NCBI GenBank assembly: GCA_016490735.1
Contig: JAEMWC010000038.1
Span: 1-64,000, forward strand
Reading direction: 5' to 3'
DNA: 64,000 nucleotides
DNA from: Pachyseris speciosa
Lineage: Eukaryota > Cnidaria > Anthozoa > Scleractinia > Pachyseridae
The position numbers and the translations under genes were made by a program. Positions 22,925 to 32,234 of the stretch are shown piece by piece (position 1 is the first letter of the stretch; every line of letters begins with the position of its first letter). The notes under the pieces are model-generated. The model was not told the DNA's origin. It saw only the letters and a program-made list of their open reading frames with translations, and made no database searches.

Positions 22925-24160
22925 ATCGCACTGGTAATTGCGAGGTCACGGGGTTCAAACCCTGTTGAAGTCCTGAAATTTTTTTTTTTCAGGCTTCTTT
23001 TTAAAATTGCATAAATTGCGTTCACAACTGCGAGGATTATTCTTCATTTGATTTCATTTTTCGAAGTTCATATATGATTCATTTCATATATTATTCACAC
23101 TCATTTCTCTCACGGGAACATATGAACCTACAATTGACCTGCTCCCAACGTTAGTAGCTTCATAGCTCAGTTAATTAGAGCATCGCACCGGTAATCGTGA
23201 GGTCACGGGTTCAAACCCCGACGAAGTCCTGAATTTCTTTTCAGGCTTCTTTTCGCAATTGCATGAATTGCGTTCACAACTGCGAGGATCATTCTTCATT
23301 TGATTTCATTTCCGCAGTTTATATATGATTCATTTCATATATCATTCACACCCATTTTTCTCACGGGAACATATGAACCTACAATTGACCTGCTGCCAAC
23401 GTCAGTGGCTTTATAGCTCAGTTGGTTAGAGCATCGCACCGGTAATCGCGAGGTCACGGTTCAAACCCCGTTGAAGTCCTGAATTTTTTTTTCAGGCTTT
23501 CTTTCGCAATTGCATGAATTGCGTTCACAACTGCGAGGATCATTCTTCATTTGATTTCATTTCCGCAGTTCATATATGATTCATTTCATATATCATTCAC
23601 ACTCATTTCTCTCACGGGAACATATGAACCTACAATTGACTTGCTGCCAACGTCAGTGGCCTTATAGCTCAGTTGGTTAGAGCATCGCACCGGTAATCGC
23701 GAGGTCACGGGTTCAAACCCCGTTGAAGTCCTGAATTTTTTTTCAGGCTTCTTCTCGCAATTGCATAAATTGCGTTCACAACTGCGAGGATCATTCTTTA
23801 TTTGATTTTATTTTCGCAGTTCATATATGATTCATTTCATATATCATTCACACATTGTCATAACATTTGTACACATCCTTCACAAACTATTTTTTGAAGA
23901 CCTACCCAGGATCTATCTCTGACAAAGAAATTGTCCAGTAGTCTGGTCTTTTAAACCACTTGGTTCCTGGTGATCTTATACTGGCAAATAAAGGAATCTT
24001 CATTCAAGACATTGTTCCAAGTGGTGTGTCTGTGAACATACCACCTTTTCTTGAACACGGCAAATTTACTTAAAGTGAGGTAAAGGTGACTAAGTCAATT
24101 GCCAGATGCTGCATACATGTTGAGAGGGCTAATGGAAGGCTCAAAGATTTTAAAATTCTA
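21015..24160 (+). pseudogene. THAP-domain DDE transposase, disrupted
   Basis: Exon 1 (21015-21136) encodes the first half of a THAP C2CH finger: CFAPDC, then RRWIRLLR, ending at a GTAAGA donor in phase 2. Exon 2 begins at 21622 after an AG acceptor, in phase, and completes it with KVCSCHF, then a lysine-rich linker. An in-frame TAA lies at 21890-21892, after which the frame stays open through a helix-turn-helix region (LSPEVIRIETGLP, LAQLFSWSVGTISNIV). The SINE array 22218-23856 then interrupts it. Downstream fragments (PSGVSVNIPPF, HVERANGRLK) are the end of a DDE_Tnp_4-type catalytic domain, with an Asn where the ADKG aspartate is expected and the first catalytic region missing. It is therefore an inactive PIF/Harbinger-like or related transposase. 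Confidence 0.85.
22218..23856. repeat. SINE array, two minus plus four plus units, flanked by 10-bp TSD
   Basis: tRNA-Thr-derived cores: minus strand 22291-22364 and 22542-22615; plus strand 22899-22973, 23156-23229, 23407-23479 and 23658-23731. Units repeat every 250-258 bp and orientation flips near 22800. A and B boxes are recognisable in most. The whole array sits between two copies of GTCATAACAT (22208-22217 and 23857-23866), splitting the transposase frame, so it entered as an insertion and may have expanded afterwards. Confidence 0.9.
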
Positions 24161-24198
24161 AGTTTTGCCCCAATCCCCCTCCCCCCCCCCCCCCCCCC

Positions 24199-24497
24199 TA
24201 TTTAAGGACTTATACAGACAAAGTGTTTCAGGTATGCGTGGCTATTGTTAATTTTCAGTTCCCTTTAATTAGAGAAGGCTGTGAAGGAACAGATTTTGAC
24301 TGAAGAAACCAGGGCTAGCTAATACCTGAAATATTTTATAGTTCTGAAAGACTCCCCTTACTTAAGCTATTGTACAGACAAAGAGTTCCAGTTATGTACA
24401 GATATAATGAACAGTTTGCAGTTCCCTTTGAATAAAGAATAAAGCTGCAAAGGAACAGATTTTGACTGAAGAAACTAGGGCTAATGCATGAAATATT
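24199..24497 (+). repeat. Minisatellite of about 145-bp units, first two units
   Basis: The phrases GGAACAGATTTTGACTGAAGA and ACAGACAAAG recur with a period near 145 bp. A third unit continues at 24935-25075 after a MITE inserted at 24502. Confidence 0.8.
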
Positions 24498-24501
24498 TTA
24501 A

Positions 24502-24930
24502 AGTGCCCATAACCCCAAAATATTTTTTTCGCTTAAATGAATCTTTGCATCTGTTCGAAACGCATTGAGCCTTTTAAAACCAAATCTTGACTTTTTATAG
24601 GCTGTAAAAGTTACAAAATCTAGCCATCACCTGTCCCATGACCGAGCTAGTAAGGAGCATGGGTCTAGTCCTGGTTTGACGTCACAAACTGATTTGCATC
24701 GCATTAAGTCTTTCTAAACATGCATGCAAAGCAGTTTTTGACGTCAAACCAGGACTAGACCCATGCCCCTTACTACTCGGTCGTGGGACAGGTGATGGCT
24801 AGATTTCGTAACTTTTACAGCCTATAAAGAGTCAAGATTTGGTTTAAAAGGGCACAAAATGGCACAATGCATTTCGAACAGGTGCGTAGATTTATTTAAG
24901 GGAAAAACATATTTTGGGGTTAGGGGCACT
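24502..24930. mobile_element. TTAA-flanked foldback MITE (piggyBac-like target)
   Basis: The termini AGTGCCC and GGGGCACT are inverted and each arm runs about 190 bp (CCAGGACTAGACCCATG on one side, CATGGGTCTAGTCCTGG on the other). TTAA lies on both sides (24498-24501, 24931-24934). The neighbouring minisatellite unit shows the empty site (GAAATATTTTATAGTTCT), confirming a TTAA duplication. No transposase; 429 bp. Confidence 0.85.
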
Positions 24931-24934
24931 TTAA

Positions 24935-25075
24935 AGTTCTAAGTCCCCCCTTATTTGAGCTGTTGTATGGACAAAGTGTTTCAGTTATGTGCAGCTGTTG
25001 TCGGTTTGCAGTTTTCCTTTGAAGAAAGAAAGGTGTGAGGGAACAGAGTTTGATCGAAGAAATAAGAGAAAGTGT
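24935..25075 (+). repeat. Minisatellite, third unit
   Basis: Continues the units at 24199-24497 after the MITE: GACAAAGTGTTTCAGTTATG and GGAACAGAGTTTGAT match the earlier copies. Confidence 0.7.
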
Positions 25076-26611
25076 TCAAATATTTATATTTCTGTTATTT
25101 CCAAATTATGAAGAAGGTAAACACCATTAAGTATTGTAATAAATATTATTTATCACCATGAGTTTAGAATTTGATAGCATTTGAGTGTTGAGGGTTTTTG
25201 CCTATATTACCGGTGATGAAGAAGTAGCCTTCTCTAAGAAAACATACTCAATAAGAAATAGAGTGGACAAACCATACCACACCCTTCAGAGCGGAAAAAG
25301 GTTCTGCGCAACTTTCTGCGCATCAGCTTTTCGCGGGCTCTTTTGGTCTTTTGAATGAAATCGAACACGATGCCAGAAGAGCGTTGTATGTGTGTGTGTG
25401 TGTTTGTGTTTGTGTTTGTGGTTTTTTTTTTCTATCATTTCATTTTTTTGCCCGACTAAAGTACATACGATTGTATACCAACTAGTGTCAGACGAGGGAA
25501 GAAATATACAGTGGAATTAAAAGCTTTGAGATATTTTTTTTCCATCGTTCGGTCGTTAAGTTTGTAGACAACTGCTTGTTTATAGTGTTGCGTTCAGTCC
25601 TAAATGATTTTTAAAAGTTTAATCGAATTTTGGAATAACCGGACTGCTTTGAATACAGTGATCTGTTGGACACTGAAATGATTAGATTGTCACGGTAAGA
25701 AAGAAAATGAACACACTGAATATTTGATCATTCGAAGAAATTGAAAAGTGTATTTGTAAAAGCACTGTGCTTTGGATAAAGTCAGCAAGGCCAGTCAGCC
25801 GCTCTTTCGATAGCGTCAGCTCGTATGATATAATCATTTGCTCTTTTTGCCTCAACACAACTGAAACGATGTTTTATAAAAACAAAATAAATAAATAAAA
25901 AAAAAAGGCGATGCAATTGCATAACTAACCCCTTTCTAATCAAGCTGCCCTCGTAGTGTGCAAGAGTTTTTCAGTTTTGAAAGAACTTTGGGTGATGTGG
26001 GAGAACAATGCACTTCTGAATCCAGAGCGAAGCAAACGGCAGAAACAATAATATAAGGGGAATAATTTGGAGGTGTTGGTTACTAAAGATATTTTTCCAA
26101 CGAACAGTTGAACTTTGGCTATATATACTGCTGAAAAGTTTGTGTCTACAACAAAAACAAACTTCAGTATCGATAAACACGCAGTGATCAAGTTGAACCG
26201 TTTCAAAAATAACTTTCGTACTTTCGCTGTGTGTTGGGACTAAATTCAGTGTACACTGTTTGTGACAAGCTGAAGTTCTCTAAAGAAATACAGTAGATGA
26301 TGCGAAAAGCAGCCGAGTATGCGTGTTCAGTGAATACTGGCCACACCGTAAATCGATAAATAATCTTTGCGTAACAAATTAAAATCCGCTCTGGTAAAAA
26401 AAAAAAAAAAAAAAAAAAACTAGACACTTTGGCAAACACAGCATACACAGATTAACTTTTTAGCTAACCACAATTGAGCTCTCGACCTTAGATATTCAGT
26501 AGTTTGCTGATATTGCCACAAATTGTGCAAGAGGTTGATCATGACAACAAGACTTTTCGGCACGGTTTGTTTACACGCCGAAGGAACATTAGGGATCTTA
26601 ACTTGTTTAAT

Positions 26612-26640
26612 GACGTTTCGATGAATCGTTCATCGTTTTC
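26612..26640 (-). ncRNA. Hammerhead-ribozyme-like motif (left arm)
   Basis: Complement of GACGTTTCGATGAATCG. On the minus strand it shows a GATGA core half, a small hairpin, then CGAAACGTC, the right half of a hammerhead core with a GUC cleavage site. Penelope-like elements are known to carry hammerheads in their terminal repeats. The first core position deviates (CGATGA for CTGATGA), so activity is uncertain. Confidence 0.4.
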
Positions 26641-26820
26641 AAATTCGTAAAAACTAAAAAGTCAAATTCTTGTGAGTTCTTTATATGCTAAAATGTGTGT
26701 GGGAATCTCGTTGCATGTAATTAAAAACGCTACAATGTGGAACGTAGAAAGTGGTAATTAGGTACTAAATAGTTTTGCTTTGATTGAATCAGATTGAGTG
26801 TTCAGCTTAGGTTTCATTTC

Positions 26821-27267
26821 TTAGATAAAAAGCATTTCGTAAATTAAGCATTCAAATTTCCCACGACATTTCTTTAGAATGGTGAATTGTTCCTGAAGAT
26901 CTTTGTTTCTCTGATTGTGCGCGTCACGCAGGTGTTTTCCAATAGCAGAGTGTTTGTGTTCCTCAATGCGTTGAAAAAGGTGTCGGCGAGTATAGCCAAC
27001 ATAATCTGCATCACACAGATCACATTTGAATTTATAGACAACGCATTGTTGATTTATTAACGGTGGTTTGGCCTCTGCTACTTTGATGTCGTCGGCAATT
27101 TTCTTGCTTGTAAACACTGGGCGTAGATCGCTGTTTACTTTCTTTCCAAGATCGAACAGCTGTCTTCCTACAACGTCGGCTGATCTTTGATCCTTGAACG
27201 GCAGAATAATTCGAACGGGCGCATTTGCTTGAACATCGCGAACTTGTTGTTGATTTCGCGACTCCAT
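26821..27267 (-). pseudogene. GIY-YIG endonuclease end of a Penelope-like ORF
   Basis: 149 codons, open but lacking the reverse transcriptase. Order: linker with CVVYKFKCDLC (paired cysteines), then the GIY-YIG core YVGYTRRHLFQRIEEHKHS, then IGKHLRDAHN and a C-terminal tail. In Penelope-like elements this nuclease nicks target DNA for target-primed reverse transcription. The C-terminal 65 residues are repeated on the plus strand at 27294-27483 in the inverted arm. It is a truncated retroelement, unlikely to be functional alone. Confidence 0.8.
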
Positions 27268-27600
27268 AATCCTAATCTCTCTTTCCTAATCTCTGCTATT
27301 GGAAAACACCTGCGTGACGCGCACAATCAGAGAAACAAAGATCTTCAGGAACAATTCACCATTCTAAAGAAATGTCGTGGGAAATTTGAATGCTTAATTT
27401 ACGAAATGCTTTTTATCCAAGAAATGAAACCTAAGCTGAACACTCAATCTGATTCAATCAAAGCAAAACTATTTAGTACCTAATTATCACTTTCTACGTT
27501 CCACATTGTAGCGTTTTTAATTACATGCAACGAGATTCCCACACACATTTTAGCATATAAAGAACTCACAAGAATTTGACTTTTTAGTTTTTACGAATTT

Positions 27601-27630
27601 GAAAACGATGAACGATTCATCGAAACGTCA
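27601..27630 (+). ncRNA. Hammerhead-ribozyme-like motif (right arm)
   Basis: Inverted counterpart of 26612-26640: CGATGAACGATTCATCGAAA followed by CGTCA. Same caveats. Confidence 0.4.
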
Positions 27631-28323
27631 TTCACAATTTTTATCACTAACTTGTTTAATGCTTGTTTGTTTGTTTGTTTGTTTGTTTGTTTTTCTCACT
27701 TGATTAAAACGTGACAAAATCCAATTACAGCACTTAAAAGTCTTAAAATACATTGGAAAGTTGAAAATTTTGCTCATCGTGGTTTTCATATGTCAAAAGG
27801 GATTTGCATGATGGAAAACCTCAATGCAGCCAAATGTCGCCAAGCGTTGATTTCCTGCCTGCAAGAACGATAATTACATTTTGGCGCAACTATTCAAAAA
27901 CCCGCTCTGGCGAAAAACGAGGTACTTTGGCAAACTCAGAAAATGAAGACCGACTCTTTCCCTACCCTCAGTTGAGCTCCCGAACTCAGATCTTCAGCAG
28001 TTTGCTAAAATAGCCACATTTTGTTAACCGGGCCATGATAATAATGTGCTTCTGAAAGCGATCTCTTTTCATGCCGTGAGAGAAACAAGCACCTCAAAAC
28101 AATTTTTGTAGTTCAAGAAGTGTTGAGAAAATTGAAGGACAAAAAGGGTATATGTACAGCTAGTTATTTCTATGGAATAATTATTGCTGCGTACCAGGAT
28201 GCCTCCAGAGGCCTATCCTGATTTTTGAGATAAAAAAAAATTAAAAAGCCGCCATTTTTTTCAAATTTCTGGCTCTTGCGCTCGCTCGGAGTTCGCGCAT
28301 GCTTTCTGCGTTTTTCCGCTCTG

Positions 28324-28989
28324 AAACCACACCCTTAACCATACCATACCCCATACCATACCCAAAGCATACCCTATTTCAGACATTTTTGGGGAAGGGA
28401 GGGGGGGGACCTATATCCAACACTGTCATACTATAAAGTCCTTCAAATTATGGAAAACTTTAATCTTTGATACAAGTCTTAAAACAAATTACCATCTCAA
28501 TCTTATCCTTATATTATGCCTTTAAAAATTGATAGAAAACTAAGAACAACAGCATTTCAAAGGACAAACCTATTCATACTGAAGAAATATAATACAAAAT
28601 TAATGTTACAATCTTTGTAGCCACAAATGCTGGTATCCCTCATATTAAGTGACAAAGGTAATCAGTGTCTTATGTAGCATGTTAAAATTGAAAATGGCTA
28701 AATAAATAAAAGAAAACAAAATACTTTCTTAACCAATACGAAGATACGAGCGACAATGAATGTGAGCCACGCCTACCAGTTAAGATTCTGCCCTATCCAC
28801 CTGATTACTTCAATAAGAAACCCTCCTTAATTCTTTTTCATAATAATGCTTAATTTACTAAACTGCATGCCTCTCAAAAAAGGCCGAAATAATACAACGA
28901 TGGCAACAAAAGTGTACAGTTCACCCTCGATTATTTTTGGTAGCAGATGTTTAAAGGAGAAGTCCTTAAGTTCTTCGATTTTCACCTAC
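28324..28989. other. No supported gene
   Basis: Remnant of the 3621-type repeat (CCATACC phrases, C-rich end at 28395-28410), then AT-rich sequence. Confidence 0.4.
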
Positions 28990-29660
28990 CAAGAGTCATC
29001 CCGCTGAATTTAAGTACAACAGAGTCCTTTGTTGTCCAAACAACTAAGTAACACTTTGGTCGCTTAGTAATGAACATCTGGCCTTGCACTTGGTGCCAAT
29101 AGACATGGTCTTGCTTCAGTGAAATCTTTCAATTCTTTTTTTTTTCCAGGCCGAAGTTGTTTGTCGCAATAGCCTCCGCAATCGTTAAATTTCTCTGAGT
29201 GTAAGGGCACTTAGCTTCCACAACGCTATTGTCCTCTACCAAGCCATCAGGGGAGGCACCAAGTACTCCACATTCATGGAGCCACACACCTGTTTCTACT
29301 ACCTGTAGGCCGTGTTAGGTCATACTCCCCAAGAAGACGCTTGATGAGGGAGGGTGTCACCCGCTTGGCATTTAAAATACTGCCAAAATTGCTTGCTGTC
29401 AGTCTACTCTTCCTGATCATTTGCCAGGAAGGATTGTCACGCTGTCCAGCAGTAAGGTGGCTGACTTGTTGAATGGTTTCCCAGTCCAATGTTTCTCTTT
29501 CCAGCAGATGTTGACACTGAGCTTTGGGGCCATGAAATTGGAGAAACTCCTCAGAAAAAATTATGTCGTCTATTGTAGCTACCGGCAGAGGCGTAGCCTG
29601 TATCTGAGGTTCAGAGCTCATGAGCCAATACAGTCCAGTGAACTTGCCATAATTTTTCAA
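28990..29660 (-). pseudogene. YqaJ-type alkaline exonuclease relic
   Basis: The upstream part reads SWQMIRKSRLTASNFG, then LIKRLLGEYDL, the N-terminal block of the lambda-exonuclease/YqaJ family. After a frame change near 29300 come GASPDGLV and VVEAKCP, the D and ExK catalytic motif, and after a poly-A frameshift near 29145, DHVYWHQVQGQM. The exon ends at a GTAGGT donor (28989 and below). The family degrades double-stranded DNA 5' to 3' and is common in phages, large DNA viruses and cnidarian mobile DNA. All catalytic motifs are visible but the frame is broken at least twice. Confidence 0.8.
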
Positions 29661-29699
29661 ACTTTGGAAAAGTTCACGGCGATCCTCCAGTGTAGTCTC

Positions 29700-29995
29700 T
29701 CTTCTTACTGAACGTAAGATTTTATAATCCCGACCGTAAGAAATACAAGCCCCGAACGTAACAACTTACAACCCCCAAATGTACGAGCTTAAAACACTCG
29801 AACGATTTTGTAATCCCGACCGTAAGAAATACAAGCCTCGAACGCAAGAACTTACAACCTTCGAACGTAAGAACTAACAAACCCCGCACGTAAGAAATCA
29901 TAACACCCGAACGTAAGAAATACGAACCATTGATCGTAACAGTACAACACGAGAATGTAAGAAATAAGAACCCCCTTATCGTAAGAAACACAATG
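29700..29995. repeat. Irregular minisatellite of CGAACGTAAGAA units
   Basis: About a dozen variants of CGAACGTAAGAA followed by an AC-rich linker, at 18-25 bp spacing. Confidence 0.85.
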
Positions 29996-30527
29996 TGGGT
30001 AGGTATTTAAAAACTGATTTTATTATTATTTGTTAATCAAACAACATTGATAATTTCTTGCTCTTTAATTTTAAATTATAGGATAACGTAACGTTCGAAG
30101 AGAAAAGGGGGAAAATGAAGTAAAGACAAATATTATAAATAGTTTACAAAATATTATTTTAAAAAATTGATGGATTTTAAATAATGTTAAAACGTTTTTT
30201 CGTCTCCACATAAAGAGACTATTTGGTTGGAAGTAAAAATGAAACATTACAGCCACTATGAAGTACAAACTTCGTGAATGAAAAAGTATTTACAAAATTT
30301 AAGAAGGAAATAAGTGAAGAAATTTGATTTTCGGCAATAAAGCATATGGATTTGCTGACAAATTACAATTTATCACTCAATATGGTTGCGGTATTCAACC
30401 AAAAGTAATCTTCCTTTTACAGCAATAGCAAACAAAAAAAAAAAAAAAAAAAAACAAAAACAAAAAACAAAAAACAAAAAAAACGGACGGCAGTACCCAC
30501 TCCTTACTGTATTTCTCACTTTTCATG
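29996..30527. other. No supported gene; A-rich tract
   Basis: AT-rich. A poly-A/AAAC run at 30431-30482. Nothing else supported. Confidence 0.4.
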
Positions 30528-30528
30528 T

Positions 30529-30860
30529 GAGCGCTTTCCATTTGAATGGAAAAACAGGGGAGAATTTTCGGTTAAAAGGAACGGGACGAGCGTGTTCCTT
30601 TTGCACTGAGTCACTCTTAAGAGACTGGATATTAACCAAAACACCACCAAACCACGCGTTAATTCATCAAGGAGCATGGAACTAGTGGGACGCAGCAGAT
30701 GGTCCGGGATTTTTCGGTCATTCCGGTAAAACCAAAACCAAGAAAAGAGGAATACTTCAGAAGGTATTCCCTTTTTCCGATAAATTTCAATTGGAAAAGC
30801 CTGTTCCATTTGATTTACCACCGGAACAACCGGTTTTTCCATGCAAAAGGAAAGCGCCCC
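30529..30860. mobile_element. Nonautonomous DNA element with GCGCTTTCC inverted ends
   Basis: Left GCGCTTTCCATTTGAATGG pairs with right CCATGCAAAAGGAAAGCGC with two mismatched positions and an extended TTTTTCC/GGAAAAA arm. About 330 bp, no transposase. No clear target duplication, so the class is not assigned. Confidence 0.6.
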
Positions 30861-32234
30861 ATATCAGTATTGGATCTAGCATGAAGTGGACGCCTTGTGG
30901 GGAATGCATTTAGCTATATAGCTAGTTCCAGCTCATTACGGAGGATATGAATAAGTTCTATTATAATGACAATTCAAATGCTATATTTTTTTTTCTGTTG
31001 TTTGTTTGCTATTTTTAGTCAAGATTTAACAATACTGACAATTCAAATAATAAACGGTTGGTTTTGTTTTCCCTTTTTTTTTAAATGGCAATCTAAATGC
31101 CCACCCCGACAACTCTGGTTGTCCACAAGGAGTTGGACAGTGGGTTAAGGGGCACCCAGAAATCTGCTCATGTGGAAGGTTTTCTCTTATGTCAGCATAC
31201 TTTGTTTAGCAGAAATATTTTGGGGTTTGCAATTGACCAAAATGCCATTCCAAGAAATGTTATAGTTGGCGATAGTTTGAACAAACCCAATCGTTTTAAA
31301 TTTTACAGCAGTACACCTTTGGTGTGGCTGCGATACAATAATTTTTGGCCACACATAATAACGTTTAAGTAGCCACCATATATGAAATGTTACCAATGGG
31401 TGCCCTGATAGTTCTATAATTAACTATATATGACTATACAAATTTTAAGCTACAACATGTTACACAGTGAATTTATAAGAGTACTGTGATGTAATTGGAT
31501 AGCCAAAGATGCGTTTGTTAAAGAAGAGAACCTCTTATAATTTGACAGTTTTCATGGTACGAGTTACTTGTTATGTGTGTTGAAACTATCCGCAGTTGTC
31601 TGTGGTCATATGAAGAGGAGGAAATGGATTGCAGCTTGAAAAAGGTGGGCGAACATTCAAAGTTTTGTCATTGCCTCTTAGAACATCGCCGTAAATACCT
31701 TTTGCTACTTTTCCTTCCAAGAAATCATTTGAAATCTATTTTCTAATCTTACATGGGCCATCATTTTTGTGCTGAAAAGGTACTTCCTCACAATCCGAAT
31801 TAATTAGAAGAATTCCCCCTTAAGCTAGATATGTTTGACACAGCAAGACTTTCAAGTGACAGAGCCATATAGGTGAAGTGTCATGGATTTTTAGTAAAAC
31901 TCTGGACATTAAATAATACCTGTTTGTCAATAACTATTGCAAATGGAAAATGATGACGAAACTTTCTTCCACGCTCACGTTAACTGTCCCAAAACATTTT
32001 TGGTTGTGTGCAGCTGAGATGAAAATGGCAGGGAAAATGGAAAAAAAATTAAAATGTTGCCTTCAAGTTCTTCTCTAACGACTTCTAGAGATGCAATTGG
32101 TAATGAAGTTATTGTTTACTTTATTTCATCTAATTGATGAGTTAGATGCTTTTCAGAAATTATGAAAAGGACATTGAAAATTGATTTGCAAGTTTTGGGC
32201 CAAATATATGTTTTAATTGCCATGATACTGCCCT
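30861..32234. other. No supported gene
   Basis: Short frames on both strands (for example 31097-31372) lack domains and splice support. This is probably the 3' flank of the minus-strand gene ending at 32235. Confidence 0.4.

Larger units (their letters stand above)
26613..27647. mobile_element. Penelope-like element, partial, inverted-arm copy with 14-bp TSD
   Basis: TAACTTGTTTAATG occurs on both sides (26599-26612 and 27648-27661). Inside, about 340 bp at the left end is repeated in inverted orientation at the right end, so the C-terminal coding part occurs twice head-to-head. Such rearranged partial copies are typical of Penelope-like elements. The full RT is absent. Confidence 0.85.
25287..28323. 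mobile_element. 3-kb element with CAGAGCGGAAAAA terminal inverted repeats
   Basis: The left end CAGAGCGGAAAAA and the right end TTTTTCCGCTCTG are perfect complements over 13 bp. The flanks repeat ACCACACCCTT on both sides, and removing the block restores the phrase of the repeat family seen at 3621-4053. The ends resemble hAT transposon termini, but the duplicated flank is longer than 8 bp and not directly adjacent on the right, so the class is open. It carries a Penelope insertion and no recognisable transposase. Confidence 0.5.

Noticed and set aside
29700..29995. CRISPR-like short repeats (CGAACGTAAGAA)
   Set aside because: Irregular spacing, degenerate units and no spacers of constant length; a minisatellite.
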